Notes: a model not told the origin generated them from the sequence alone. Positions 7,850 through 16,798 are shown, counted from the first letter of the stretch. The stretch is 64,000 nucleotides of DNA from Haloarcula amylolytica JCM 13557 (GCF_000336615.1 NZ_AOLW01000024.1:134444-198443); one strand, 5' to 3'. Translations and numbers: made by a program.

Positions 7850-8578
7850 ATGACAGACCACGACGACGACCACGCCTTCTCCGAGGGCCAGGGGTTCGAC
7901 GACCCCTACGAAGGGTTCGATCTCGAACCGCCGGAGTTCGAGGTGGACCCGGACAAGGTCGACCCCGTCGACTCCCGTGTCGTCACCGACCTGCTGGACC
8001 AGCGGAATATCTCCTCTGACGCCGTCGACCCAGAGCAACTGCTCGACGTCGGCCTGGAGTACATGCACATCAACCGCCACGAACAGGCCGCCGAGACGTT
8101 CGAGCGCGTCGCCCAGTACACGGACGACGACCGGCTCAAACAGGAGGCCTGGACGAACAAGGGCGCGGCCCACGCGGAACTCGAGGAGTGGGACGCCGCC
8201 ATCGGCGCGTACAAGGAAGCGCTCAACTTCGACGAGGAGTCCGACCACGCCGCCACGGCGGAGACGAACCTCGCGTACGCGCTGTGGAAATCTGGCCGCT
8301 CCGAGCAGGCGCTGGAACACGCCGAGCGCGCCGTCGAGATCGACCCCCGCTTCGGCGAGGGCTGGTACAACCGTGGCTTCTTCCTGCTCGAACGCGGGCT
8401 GGCCGACGAGGCCATCGACGCCTTCGACAACGCCGTCCGCCTCGGCTTCCGCAACGCCGACGTGCTCGAAGAGAAGGCCCGCGCCCTCGAAGAGGTCGGC
8501 GAGTTCGACCGCGCCGAGGAACTGGCCGAGGAAGTCGACGAGATGCGCGAGGAGGCCGAACAGCAACTGCTTGAATGA
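7850..8578 (+). CDS. TPR-repeat protein
   Basis: A 242-aa acidic cytoplasmic protein. After a disordered Asp-rich N-terminus (1-45), residues about 65-220 contain four to five tetratricopeptide repeats, with typical A-x-x-x-F-x-x-A and G-x-x-W-x-x-x-G/A-x-A-Y spacing, for example the unit around E-H-A-E-R-A-V-E-I-D-P and G-W-Y-N-R-G. It is likely a scaffold for protein-protein contacts. The start follows a GGAGG Shine-Dalgarno sequence 4-5 nt upstream; the frame is open further upstream. It overlaps the DUF424 gene by an ATGA. Confidence 0.9.
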   Translation: MTDHDDDHAFSEGQGFDDPYEGFDLEPPEFEVDPDKVDPVDSRVVTDLLDQRNISSDAVDPEQLLDVGLEYMHINRHEQAAETFERVAQYTDDDRLKQEAWTNKGAAHAELEEWDAAIGAYKEALNFDEESDHAATAETNLAYALWKSGRSEQALEHAERAVEIDPRFGEGWYNRGFFLLERGLADEAIDAFDNAVRLGFRNADVLEEKARALEEVGEFDRAEELAEEVDEMREEAEQQLLE

Positions 8579-8865
8579 TCCTCAACGAACGCGACACCGA
8601 CGAGGGGTTGCTCGTCTCGGTCTGTGACCCCGACATCATGGGCGAAACGTTCGAGAACGGTCCCGTATCGCTGACCGTCAACGAGGAGTTCTACGGCGGC
8701 GAAACGGCTACCGAAGACGAAATCGTCGACAGCCTCGCTCGCTGTTCCGTCGCCAACATCGTCGGCGACGACGCCGTCAGCGTCGCCGTCGAGCACGGCT
8801 TCGTCGACGAAGAGAACGTGCTCGACCTGGGCGAGACGCGCCACGCGCAACTGCTCTGGATGTAA
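8575..8865 (+). CDS. DUF424 family protein
   Basis: A 96-aa archaeal conserved protein of the DUF424 family, starting M-I-L-N-E-R-D-T and ending H-A-Q-L-L-W-M. The family is widespread in euryarchaea and has no assigned reaction; a role linked to translation has been suggested from gene neighbourhoods. The start overlaps the TPR gene stop (ATGA), so the two are translationally coupled and may act together. Confidence 0.88.
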   Translation: MILNERDTDEGLLVSVCDPDIMGETFENGPVSLTVNEEFYGGETATEDEIVDSLARCSVANIVGDDAVSVAVEHGFVDEENVLDLGETRHAQLLWM

Positions 8866-8927
8866 TTCAGGTCGCTGCCGCGAGCCGACACCGACAGTCT
8901 TTGGGTGCGCCCATCGAGAGGGCACGT

Positions 8928-9374
8928 ATGTATTCTCGAGACCACGCCATCGTCTCTGCAGCCGTCGGGGCCGTGGGCGTCACCGTTCTACCGGTCCCTC
9001 TTCCGTGGTGGGCCGCCGTCGGCTACGCAGTCGTCGTCGGCGTCGCCATCGACTTCGACCACTTCGCCGTGGCCCGACTGGAGACCGGGGACTGGGCCGC
9101 GCTCCGCCGCTGCCTCCGGAACCCGAAGATCGCGGTGTTCGACCAGGACGAGATCTTCGGGCCGCAGGACCTCTGGCCGCTCCAGCGACTGCTCAGCCAC
9201 CACCTCATCGGTGGCGTGGTCGTGTTCGGTCTCTGGCTCGTCTCCGAGCCGCTATCGCTGTTTACCGCCCTCGTCCTGTACGCCCACGTCCTCGGGGACC
9301 TCGTCTGGGACAACTACCTGCTGGAGACCTACCGGGAACAGCACGCAATGGCCGCCGAGTCTGACTCCGAGTAG
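8928..9374 (+). CDS. Membrane protein, membrane-bound hydrolase-like
   Basis: A 148-aa protein with three to four hydrophobic segments and conserved polar motifs inside or near them: M-Y-S-R-D-H at the start, D-F-D-H-F at about 42-46, L-S-H-H at about 86-89, and H-V-L-G-D-L-V-W-D at about 122-130. His/Asp residues at membrane borders recall the YdjM/DUF457 membrane-bound metal-dependent hydrolases, a tentative match. The frame is open 9 codons upstream, but the TATA-like GTCTTTGGG spacing favours this ATG. Confidence 0.8.
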   Translation: MYSRDHAIVSAAVGAVGVTVLPVPLPWWAAVGYAVVVGVAIDFDHFAVARLETGDWAALRRCLRNPKIAVFDQDEIFGPQDLWPLQRLLSHHLIGGVVVFGLWLVSEPLSLFTALVLYAHVLGDLVWDNYLLETYREQHAMAAESDSE

Positions 9375-9697
9375 ATCCACATGTTCCCGCTATCGATAGC
9401 GGACGACAGCCTGTGTACAGGGTGCCCCGAAAGAAACCTCAGCTGTCTAATAACGCTTCATTACCGGTTTTATTGATAGTGCAGATCCTCTTAGGCGGTA
9501 CACAACATATTCCGAAGTGTCTGACTAGCGAGAGAGCACGGGCTTTGCTCACCACATCTGTGTGCCGTGGTAGTATTACACATTCATTCGCGGAAAGCAG
9601 CCGCTTTCAGGCTGGTTACGCCGAAAGATCTGGTTAACAAAGTATCGTATCACGCAAGGGGAACCATGATCTGGTGGAGGGCAGCTGACGGCCAAAC
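9375..9697. other. Intergenic region at the left edge of the glycan island
   Basis: About 320 nt without a full gene, and visibly more A/T-rich than the DNA to the left. It holds a 16-bp perfect palindrome right after the upstream stop codon, a TATA-like GGTTAACAAA near 9632-9641, and a short ORF leading into the next gene. No attachment site, tRNA remnant or transposase fragment was recognised. Confidence 0.5.
9387..9402. terminator. 16-bp perfect palindrome after stop codon
   Basis: CCGCTATCGATAGCGG is a perfect inverted repeat 12 nt beyond the stop of the preceding gene. As RNA it could form a 6-bp stem with a TCGA loop. No T-run follows directly, so a termination role is uncertain; it could also be a protein-binding site at the island edge. 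Confidence 0.35.
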
Positions 9698-9701
9698 ATG
9701 A
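9666..9701 (+). CDS. Candidate leaderless mini-ORF (11 codons)
   Basis: ATG to TGA encoding 11 residues (M-I-W-W-R-A-A-D-G-Q-T). The TGA overlaps the ATG of the following membrane-protein gene (ATGA). The TATA-like box GGTTAACAAA is about 29 nt before this ATG, where a leaderless transcript would begin. The peptide itself shows no function; coupling to the next gene is the inferred role. Confidence 0.35.
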   Translation: MIWWRAADGQT

Positions 9702-11656
9702 ATCTGCCGTCGGTCCCGAAAATCAGTCGCAAGTCCGTTCCGAGAGACGTTGTTATCGCCTGTGTCGGAATAGTTGCCACAGTACTGCTCGCGCCACTGG
9801 TGCTGTTCACAACAGAGATATTTGTTCTCATAGTCCCGTTATGTGGTGGGGTTGCTGGCCTGACATATCTGGCGGGGTGGCTACGAACCGACGAAGCACG
9901 CACGCACACGACAGCGTTCGTGGGAAAGAACGCGGTACGGGTCGTAGAGACGGCTGTCATCGTTGGAATTGGAGCCCTGGCGTTGCTTGGGGCTCTCCAG
10001 AACGGCCGGACAATTCAGTTCCATCTCGTGAGCGGCGTCATTGGCACGGCAATCATTGCGCAGATCGTTTTCGCTGAGACATCGGCATTGCGGCCCCGGG
10101 TCGTGCTGGCAGAACTGCTCGGGCTCCTGCTCGTGATCCAGTACACTGCCTTGCTGACCACTCCAGGATTCATTGGCGTCGACACATGGGTTCACGTAAC
10201 CCAGTTCATCGCGGACATACAGTCCGCCGGAACAACCGCTGCGATCTCCGAGTCGAAGTACTCGGTGGCACCGGTGTATCACATACTCGTCGTCAGCGGT
10301 GCGGCGCTGTTCGGATCCGGTCTCCGGACAGCCATGTTTGCGAGCGTCGCGCTCGTCATTCCGATGACGCCACTACTAGTATACAGTACAGCCCGGTATA
10401 TGCTAGCAGTACGGGGCTCGCTTCTCGCTGCAGCGTTGTTCACGATGAGCGATTATATGTTGCGCTGGAGTATCGACGTTATCCCGAACAGTCTTGGGCT
10501 CGTTTATTTCGCCGCTGTCCTGTTCGGACTAACGAAGCTATTCTACACCGACACCCGGCGCCCACTGTATGCGCTTACGCTGTACTGCTGTCTGTCGGTC
10601 GTCCTGGTCCATCAGGTGTCGACGTTCATCGTGCTTACACTGCTTGGTGCCGGTGTCGTCGCCAAGCTCGTCACAGACCATACGGACTATCTCAGTGGCG
10701 TCGCGGACCGCGTCCCCTCGGAGATTCCAACGGTAAACACGATTGGACTGTTCGGTACGACGACGGTACTGGCAATGGGGTTCTGGTCGGTTACGCCCTA
10801 TGGAGACCAGTCATTTATCGGCCGGATGATTGTACTGCTCAGCAGCGACCTCTCGGGTGCCGGCTTCCTCAACCTGCGCAGCAGTAACGCCGCCAGTGAA
10901 GAACTGCCCGCCTCAATCGTGCAAGATGTCCCCACTGCAGTGACTCTCGTTGACGCAATGGGGTTCTCGATCCTGCTGTGTCTGCTAGTGCTGGGACTAC
11001 TGGTGTTGCTTCAGCGACACCGCCTCACCCAACTCTCCGCGATATTTGTTGTCGGCGCGGGGATTATGCTTGTATTCACACTGGGGCTCCCACTGTTTGG
11101 CGTCAACGTCTTCATTCCGGATCGATGGTTCGCGTTCCTCTATGTCCTGATGGCAATCGTTGGCGTATTTGGCCTGCGATACGTCACACAACAGTTTGGG
11201 ACCCGTACTGTCGTCGCCTGTATGCTGATTCTCGCGCTTGTGTTCCCCGGGTCAGTCTTCGTCTCACGTAAGGCGACGCTCGAGGACCCTGCCTTTGAGG
11301 AAGCATACCCGCGGTACTCACACACGGAGTCTGAGCTGGCTGCGGTGGAATCGATCTCAGCGCTCCGGTCACAGGATCGGAGTACAGTCGTGACCGATCA
11401 CCCCTACCGGATGGTGTTTCCACTCTGGCAAAACCAGTCGTCGCGGCCGTTAGAGTACGACACCGATAGCGGCGGCTTTGAGAGCAGAGACCGGGTGTAC
11501 CGGCGCTATCAGTCCACTGGGTCGCCAATCATCACTGCTAACGGTCGGTTCAAAAAAGTACAGCTTGACAGGGAACTCGTCTGTCCGTCCGATTCGGCCG
11601 TAGTTTATAACAATGGGGCGGTCCAGTACTGCCGTACTTTCGAGGTGTCAGGGTAG
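9698..11656 (+). CDS. GT-C-like polytopic membrane protein
   Basis: A 652-aa integral membrane protein with about 12-13 transmembrane segments up to residue about 510, followed by an extracytoplasmic domain of about 140 residues with two Cys. The first large loop carries G-V-D-T-W-V-H at about 160-166, resembling the acidic D-x-x-x-H site of GT-C glycosyltransferases that use lipid-linked donors. It opens the island and is followed 6 nt later by the DUF1616 gene. A polymerase or transferase working on lipid-linked sugars is the favoured inference; an ordinary transporter is not excluded. Codon usage is more A/T-rich than in flanking housekeeping genes. Confidence 0.75.
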   Translation: MNLPSVPKISRKSVPRDVVIACVGIVATVLLAPLVLFTTEIFVLIVPLCGGVAGLTYLAGWLRTDEARTHTTAFVGKNAVRVVETAVIVGIGALALLGALQNGRTIQFHLVSGVIGTAIIAQIVFAETSALRPRVVLAELLGLLLVIQYTALLTTPGFIGVDTWVHVTQFIADIQSAGTTAAISESKYSVAPVYHILVVSGAALFGSGLRTAMFASVALVIPMTPLLVYSTARYMLAVRGSLLAAALFTMSDYMLRWSIDVIPNSLGLVYFAAVLFGLTKLFYTDTRRPLYALTLYCCLSVVLVHQVSTFIVLTLLGAGVVAKLVTDHTDYLSGVADRVPSEIPTVNTIGLFGTTTVLAMGFWSVTPYGDQSFIGRMIVLLSSDLSGAGFLNLRSSNAASEELPASIVQDVPTAVTLVDAMGFSILLCLLVLGLLVLLQRHRLTQLSAIFVVGAGIMLVFTLGLPLFGVNVFIPDRWFAFLYVLMAIVGVFGLRYVTQQFGTRTVVACMLILALVFPGSVFVSRKATLEDPAFEEAYPRYSHTESELAAVESISALRSQDRSTVVTDHPYRMVFPLWQNQSSRPLEYDTDSGGFESRDRVYRRYQSTGSPIITANGRFKKVQLDRELVCPSDSAVVYNNGAVQYCRTFEVSG

Positions 11657-11662
11657 CTACCG

Positions 11663-12643
11663 ATGATTCGCTCACTGTGTAACCGGCTGCTACACCGGAC
11701 GGGACCGTACGCCGATCTGCTACTCGTCGCCAGCTATACGACCGTGGTGGCTTCGGTGTTGCAGTCTCCGGGATGGCTGGGACCGACGGCACGGATCCCC
11801 GTTGCCCTGCCAGTGTTGCTGTTCGCGCCGGGATATGCTCTGGTCGCTGCGATCTTCCCGAGCTTGACTATCGAATCAGTCACAAGCGATGGCCGAGCCC
11901 CGCCTACGCGACCTCGTAACCGGCTAAACGGGCTTGTCCCGGTCGAACGTGTGACACTCGCAGTTGTCGCAAGCGCATCGGGACTCCCGATGGTGTTGTA
12001 CGGCCTCTCGATGGTGACTCGGATTCGCCTCTCGCTGATCTGTGCTGTCGCCGCTACCGTGACAGTTGGGTGCTGTGCCGTCGCTGCGGGCCGGCGGACT
12101 GTTACAGGCTGGGAGCCGCCGGTGGACGGCGGGCTTGGACGCGAAGTGCTCGGCATCGAGTCACGTATCGACGTGTTACCGGTTTTGGCCGCCGTCGTTG
12201 CAGTGGTACTGGTCACCGCCGCTGGCGTAGTGGTTCTCGATGGAAACGGAGCAACGGCGAACGCCGAACTCGCAATCGGAACTGAGAACGCTGCAGGAAA
12301 TGTGACCATCGAAGACTACCAGGGCGTCTATTTCCCGGGTGATACGGGTAACTACACAGTCCAAATCGAACACCACGGCGATACGTCCCAAGAGTACACG
12401 TACGTTGTCGGCTTTGAGCGCCAGTCGGGGAACGGCTCCGGTTCCTGGTCAGTCAGGCAGCGGACGTCTGTTACCGCTCGACCGTCGATCCCGGTAACGG
12501 ACGACGTGAGCGTGCAACTCGATGGACCGTCGGGCAACGGCACCGTCGTCGTGCTCCTATATGAGGGACAGGCCCCGGAAACACCCACGCGGGACAATGC
12601 ACTCAGAGTGGTGTCTGTCCCTGTCGAGGTACGATTACCATGA
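11663..12643 (+). CDS. DUF1616 membrane protein
   Basis: A 326-aa protein with DUF1616 features: an N-terminal hydrophobic hairpin containing R-I-P-V-A-L-P-V-L-L-F-A-P-G-Y-A-L-V-A-A (about 36-55), further transmembrane segments near 95-140 and 175-195, then an extracytoplasmic beta-rich domain (about 205-326) with N-x-T/S sequons. DUF1616 proteins are recurrent in archaeal surface-polysaccharide clusters, but their activity is unknown. It starts 6 nt after the GT-C-like gene and is probably in the same operon. Confidence 0.85.
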   Translation: MIRSLCNRLLHRTGPYADLLLVASYTTVVASVLQSPGWLGPTARIPVALPVLLFAPGYALVAAIFPSLTIESVTSDGRAPPTRPRNRLNGLVPVERVTLAVVASASGLPMVLYGLSMVTRIRLSLICAVAATVTVGCCAVAAGRRTVTGWEPPVDGGLGREVLGIESRIDVLPVLAAVVAVVLVTAAGVVVLDGNGATANAELAIGTENAAGNVTIEDYQGVYFPGDTGNYTVQIEHHGDTSQEYTYVVGFERQSGNGSGSWSVRQRTSVTARPSIPVTDDVSVQLDGPSGNGTVVVLLYEGQAPETPTRDNALRVVSVPVEVRLP

Positions 12644-12726
12644 CCCCATCCGCGTATAGCCTCGGACTCTCGACAGCTAATTCGAGTATAAATTACTGGC
12701 CATCGCTTGCAGGAATACCAGATCTT

Positions 12727-12804
12727 ATGCACCGATGGATACCGGCCCACGAGGGACCCAGTTCTGAAACTGCAACGTCGACGAGAGAGACAGCCGATGA
12801 GTGA
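12727..12804 (+). CDS. Candidate upstream mini-ORF of the DUF354 gene (25 codons)
   Basis: Encodes 25 residues beginning M-H-R-W-I-P-A-H-E-G. The stop overlaps the DUF354 start by 8 nt (ATGAGTGA). A TATA-like GTATAAATTA (12686-12695) lies about 37 nt upstream, somewhat long for a leaderless start. It is part of the recurrent upstream-ORF pattern in this window; chance occurrence is possible. Confidence 0.3.
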   Translation: MHRWIPAHEGPSSETATSTRETADE

Positions 12805-13852
12805 GCGAGTCCTGTTCAGCGTCAATCATCCCGCACAGGTCCATCTTTTCAAATATGCCGCCCGGGAGCTCGAAGCAGAGGGCTTCGAGACGCTCGTGGC
12901 TGCTCGCGAGAAGGAGATGACGGTTGACCTGCTCTCGGCCGAGGGACTGGACTACGTCACACTTACCACCGAAAGCGACGGGCTAGTGGAGCTGACAGCC
13001 GAGCTTGCGAAGCGAGAGCGGCGGCTCTACAACTTGGCCCGTGAGTTTGATCCCTCCGTAATCGTCGCGCGGCTGGCCCCGCCAGCGGTCCACGTCGCCA
13101 CTGCGCTTGGCTGTCGGAACCTTGTGTACATGGACACAATCCTTCGCCCGCGGACGGTTCGACTGCTGTATCACGGACTCACGCTCCCATTCGTCGACGA
13201 TATCTGTTCGCCACCGGGGATGGACTTTCACGTTCCCTTTGGACAGTCACACACGGTCGGGTTCCAGGAGCTAGCGTACCTCCACCCCGACCGGTTCAAG
13301 CCGGACCCAGAGCGTCTACGAGCCCACGGTGTCAACCCAGATGCGACCTACACCGTAGTCAGACTGGCGGGCTGGGATGCGTACCACGATATCGGTGAAA
13401 AGGGGCTCGACGCGGCTACCAGGTCACAGCTCGTTGAGCAGCTATGTGATCGGGGCGAGGTGTATATTACCTGTGAGGGGGACTTGCCGTCAGAGTACGA
13501 CCGGCATCAGCTCGCTGTCCCGCCGCATCTGGTCCATGACCTCCTCTACTTTGCCGACCTCTATATCGGTGATTCACAGACGATGCCAACTGAGGCTGCC
13601 CTGCTGGGGACACCAGCTATCCGAATAAATTCCGTCGTCGGAGACAACGATATGCACAATTTCCTCGAACTGGAGGAGCGGGAGCTGTTGTACTCGTATA
13701 CAGATGGGACAGCGGCCATCGACCGGGCCGACTCTCTGCTGTCTGACGATGACGCGGAGCGCTGGGAGCGCGAACGTAAGCGGCTCCTGGCACAGCAGCG
13801 TGACGTAACAGAGCACATGGTCGAGCTTATCCGAACTGGTGGTAACGATTGA
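12797..13852 (+). CDS. DUF354 family, WecB-like GT-B protein
   Basis: A 351-aa protein of the DUF354 family, predicted to have the GT-B fold shared by glycosyltransferases and UDP-GlcNAc 2-epimerases. Seen here: N-terminal V-L-F-S-V-N-H-P-A-Q-V-H-L-F, and a C-terminal nucleotide-sugar half with Y-I-G-D-S-Q-T-M-P-T-E-A-A-L-L-G-T-P (about 255-272), typical of the family. Given the diacetamido-uronate cassette downstream it could transfer such a sugar or epimerise it at C2, as WbpI does; both are inference. The start M-S-E-R-V-L was chosen because the family begins there. Confidence 0.85.
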   Translation: MSERVLFSVNHPAQVHLFKYAARELEAEGFETLVAAREKEMTVDLLSAEGLDYVTLTTESDGLVELTAELAKRERRLYNLAREFDPSVIVARLAPPAVHVATALGCRNLVYMDTILRPRTVRLLYHGLTLPFVDDICSPPGMDFHVPFGQSHTVGFQELAYLHPDRFKPDPERLRAHGVNPDATYTVVRLAGWDAYHDIGEKGLDAATRSQLVEQLCDRGEVYITCEGDLPSEYDRHQLAVPPHLVHDLLYFADLYIGDSQTMPTEAALLGTPAIRINSVVGDNDMHNFLELEERELLYSYTDGTAAIDRADSLLSDDDAERWERERKRLLAQQRDVTEHMVELIRTGGND

Positions 13853-13910
13853 ACCGATACAGACACCCTCTATCCCGTCAGTATGCATCGGTTTCAATCG
13901 CGGTACGCCT

Positions 13911-13919
13911 TGCTATAGC
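13911..13919 (+). promoter_or_regulatory. TATA-like box before the flippase leader ORF
   Basis: The A/T-rich CTATAGCTA stretch lies about 25 nt before the mini-ORF ATG at 13941 and about 65 nt before the flippase ATG. The spacing fits a leaderless transcript starting at the mini-ORF, not at the flippase. Confidence 0.4.
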
Positions 13920-13940
13920 TAGATAATCCCCTGCTAACAA

Positions 13941-13991
13941 ATGGATACCAGCGCAGTCCACGAGGTACTGGTGTTGCTATATGGAAGTTAG
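13941..13991 (+). CDS. Candidate leaderless mini-ORF of the flippase (16 codons)
   Basis: Encodes 16 residues (M-D-T-S-A-V-H-E-V-L-V-L-L-Y-G-S) and stops 11 nt inside the flippase coding region, in another frame. The ATG lies about 25 nt after the TATA-like box. Ribosomes finishing the peptide would be positioned near the flippase ATG at 13981. No other function is visible. Confidence 0.4.
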   Translation: MDTSAVHEVLVLLYGS

Positions 13992-15399
13992 AACGGCCGT
14001 CCTGAAGTTATTCTCCGGAAATATCGCACTCGCGATCATTGAGTTTGCGGCGGTTGCCGGGTTCACTCGAGCTATGGGCACTGGGGCTATCGGGTCGTTC
14101 TTTCTTTTTCAGGCAGTCATTGGGATGCTCAATATCCCCGCTGATCTGGGCATCTCGAAGGCGGTTGAAAAACAGCTTTCGGCTGCTGCCCCGATGGGCG
14201 AGGTTCTCGGGACGGCACTCGTCGTCAAGACACTGCTGGTGCTGCCGTGGCTGGCCGGTCTAGTGGCATTTGCCTCGTATGTTGAGCAGTATATCGGCAT
14301 TCCGGGCGTTGTACCCATTCTGGTCACCGGCCTCGTCATCAGACAGGTCCGAGAGCTTGCGCTGCGCCTGCTCGCGGGGGAGCTCCAGGTTGAGCGTAAC
14401 GCAGCGGTGAAAGTATTCGGAAAGCTGACCTGGGTTGGAACGGGTGCCGTTTTCGTGGTAAATGGAATGGGTGCAAGTGGCCTCGTTCTCGGGTTCGTGC
14501 TGGGCGACCTCGCGGCTGCGCTCGGAGCCATGGCACGGCTCGATATCAGGGTGGGCTGGCCCCGACTGGATCGGGCGCGCGCACTCGTTGGATTCGGGCG
14601 GTACCTGTTCGTCGGGAGTGTCAGCGGAATCGTCTACGAGTGGATCGACGTGGCGATCCTCCGTCTGTTCGTCCCGGTATCGCTCGTCGGTGTGTACGAA
14701 ATCGCCTGGCGGGTTGCCGCTGTCGCGCTGCTGTTGACCAACGCTATCCGCACATCGTTGTTCCCACAGATCTCAAGATGGCACGACCGGGACCGGTTTG
14801 AACGCATTGAAGACGCCTTCCGAACCTGGGTTCAGCTGTCGCTGTACGCGACTATTCCAGCGTTCGCCGGTGCAGTCGTCCTTGGCCCCGATCTTTTGAC
14901 CACTATCTTCGGAAGCGCGGCTGCTGCGGGCTATCCTGTGCTGGTTGTGTTTATGCTAGAGAAGATCCTCCGGTCAGTACAGCTTGTTATCGGTCCGGCA
15001 CTGTACGCAATGGATGCGCCGCAACTGGGCTACCGGGGCAGTGTCGTCGCTATCAGTGCGAACGTTGTTCTCAATCTCGCGCTCATTCCGTCTTTCGGTA
15101 TCCGTGGAGCAGCGGTCGCAACGACTCTGAGCGCGGCGGCGGCCGCCGTGGTGTCAATCTATTACGTGCGGCAGTTCGTCCGCATTCCACTCCCGCGTAA
15201 ACGAATCGTTTGGAGCGCTATCGCGGCGACACTGATGGCTGGTACAGTTGCGCTGGTGATTCGTCTCTTCGATCCCGGCTGGCTTCGTCTCAGCGTTGGC
15301 CTCGGAGTCGGCGTGTTGAGTTACGCCGGGCTGTTGTTGGCTAACTCCGGTATCCGAATCCAGTTGCGGCAGGCTATGGGGTCGCTTGGTTGGGCGTAG
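13981..15399 (+). CDS. Polysaccharide flippase (Wzx-like)
   Basis: A 472-aa membrane protein with about 12-14 transmembrane helices of the MATE/MOP superfamily polysaccharide-exporter group. Visible hallmarks: N-terminal helix hairpin (V-L-K-L-F-S-G-N-I-A near residue 10), charged loops of the form G-x-G-x-Y-E/D-I-A-W-R (near 240-248), and an I-Q-L-R tail. It would flip lipid-linked oligosaccharides across the membrane for the surrounding glycosyltransferases. The 3' end overlaps the convergent GT4 gene by 26 nt. Function is assigned at family level; the substrate is unknown. Confidence 0.9.
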   Translation: MEVRTAVLKLFSGNIALAIIEFAAVAGFTRAMGTGAIGSFFLFQAVIGMLNIPADLGISKAVEKQLSAAAPMGEVLGTALVVKTLLVLPWLAGLVAFASYVEQYIGIPGVVPILVTGLVIRQVRELALRLLAGELQVERNAAVKVFGKLTWVGTGAVFVVNGMGASGLVLGFVLGDLAAALGAMARLDIRVGWPRLDRARALVGFGRYLFVGSVSGIVYEWIDVAILRLFVPVSLVGVYEIAWRVAAVALLLTNAIRTSLFPQISRWHDRDRFERIEDAFRTWVQLSLYATIPAFAGAVVLGPDLLTTIFGSAAAAGYPVLVVFMLEKILRSVQLVIGPALYAMDAPQLGYRGSVVAISANVVLNLALIPSFGIRGAAVATTLSAAAAAVVSIYYVRQFVRIPLPRKRIVWSAIAATLMAGTVALVIRLFDPGWLRLSVGLGVGVLSYAGLLLANSGIRIQLRQAMGSLGWA

Positions 15400-16585
15400 C
15401 AGTTGGGAACAGCGCTGCAGCGTGTTTGTCGACAACGGTGCTCCAGTCATGCGCCTCAGCAGTTTCTCTGGCCGTGCGCTCGATTTGACCGGCGAGAGCC
15501 GGGTCATCGAGACACTGCTCGATCGCCGAGCAAAGCCCCGTTGCTGTTCCATCGTACAGGAGCCCATTGTCTCCGTCCGTAATCAGGCGCTGGTGTGGCG
15601 GAATATCTGTTGCCATGACGACTGCGCCGGCTGCCATGTATTCGAGCAGTTTCGCCGGGTAACTGATTCGATACGACTCGATATCCTCTAGCGGAGAAAT
15701 GGCCACATCAGTCCGGGTCAACAGCCCTGGGACGTCACTGTGGGGCACTCGTCCGTACCAGACGATCTGGTCAGCCACTCCCAACTTCACAGCCTTTGCC
15801 TGCATTGCATCGATGTAACCGGATTGGCCATCACCCGCGATATGGAACTCAAACGTCTCGCCACACTCTGCGAGCGCTTCAATAACGTGTGGGAGCCCCC
15901 TGGCTGCGCCGAGCGAGCCGACGTATGTCACGGTCAGTGGTCTAGAGAAGGAGTCACCAGTCTGTCGTCCGTCAGCGGGCTCGAACGTCTCAGTATCAAC
16001 GCCCATTCCGATGACTGTCGCCGACGAGAGGTCCAGTCCGTACTCCTGTTCGGTGACTTGACGGATCCCCTCAGTCAGACAGGTGACCTGATCACACCGC
16101 TGCAAAGCCACTTTGACTGCGGCGGCGTACCCTGCCCAGATCATGACGGAGAGGCGCTCCACGGGCGACATATCTGCCTGTCTAGACGTGACAAAGTCAC
16201 GCTTCTGTCGGACCGGAACCACCTGAAGCCCAGCGACAAAGCGCGAGTCACCGGCAATAGCACCAACCCATGCCTGAACGAGGGTTCGCTGGAAGCCATA
16301 GGTGGCATCGAACCGATGCCGAGCCCCGAGTACGGTCGCGTACAGTGTGGCGATGATGAAGAACGCTATCGTCGAAACGAGGCGGGTGTTGCCGGTTCGG
16401 ATCGGATGGTAAACGACTGACGTGTTACCGGTATCGCCTGCATCGTGGTCTTTGTCGGCGCTACAGATGACATGAACAGTGTGTGTAGCTGCAAGCTTTG
16501 TCGAGATGTAGTGTGGGACAGTCGCGCTGAACGGTGATCTAACATCGCGGTGATGAATCAGTAGGAGAGAGCGACGCTGTGCCAT
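15374..16585 (-). CDS. Family 4 glycosyltransferase
   Basis: A 403-aa GT-B glycosyltransferase on the minus strand, against its neighbours. Seen: V-G-S-L-G-A-A-R-G at about 219-227 starting the C-terminal Rossmann half, A-G-D-G-Q-S near 251, and K-L-L-E-Y-M-A-A-G-A-V near 312-322, the nucleotide-sugar-binding stretch. A hydrophobic stretch near 70-88 may give membrane contact. It would retain the donor configuration. Its last 26 nt lie within the flippase coding sequence, so the two mRNAs would pair at their 3' ends if both are expressed. Confidence 0.9.
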   Translation of the reverse strand: MAQRRSLLLIHHRDVRSPFSATVPHYISTKLAATHTVHVICSADKDHDAGDTGNTSVVYHPIRTGNTRLVSTIAFFIIATLYATVLGARHRFDATYGFQRTLVQAWVGAIAGDSRFVAGLQVVPVRQKRDFVTSRQADMSPVERLSVMIWAGYAAAVKVALQRCDQVTCLTEGIRQVTEQEYGLDLSSATVIGMGVDTETFEPADGRQTGDSFSRPLTVTYVGSLGAARGLPHVIEALAECGETFEFHIAGDGQSGYIDAMQAKAVKLGVADQIVWYGRVPHSDVPGLLTRTDVAISPLEDIESYRISYPAKLLEYMAAGAVVMATDIPPHQRLITDGDNGLLYDGTATGLCSAIEQCLDDPALAGQIERTARETAEAHDWSTVVDKHAAALFPTATPNQATP

Positions 16586-16763
16586 CGGCTCAGGGGTTAC
16601 AGACCCACCGGTACGGGTCGAATGCCTCGTGTGATTGTTCCTGCTATCATTTGCACCGAAAGTCTACGGTTACGGTCATAAGTAAAGGGGAGTTATGCGT
16701 ACACAACCCGGAGACCGCACGGGAAGGCAGCGAGAGCTACCCGACTCGTCGACGGTAAGGTGT

Positions 16764-16776
16764 GTATTATATAATA
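16764..16776 (+). promoter_or_regulatory. TATA box of the first beta-helix gene
   Basis: The uninterrupted A/T stretch around TATTATATAATAT is centred about 29 nt before the ATG at 16799, consistent with a strong, leaderless promoter for the exported beta-helix protein. Confidence 0.6.
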
Positions 16777-16798
16777 TCTCAGACAGCTACAGGCGGCA

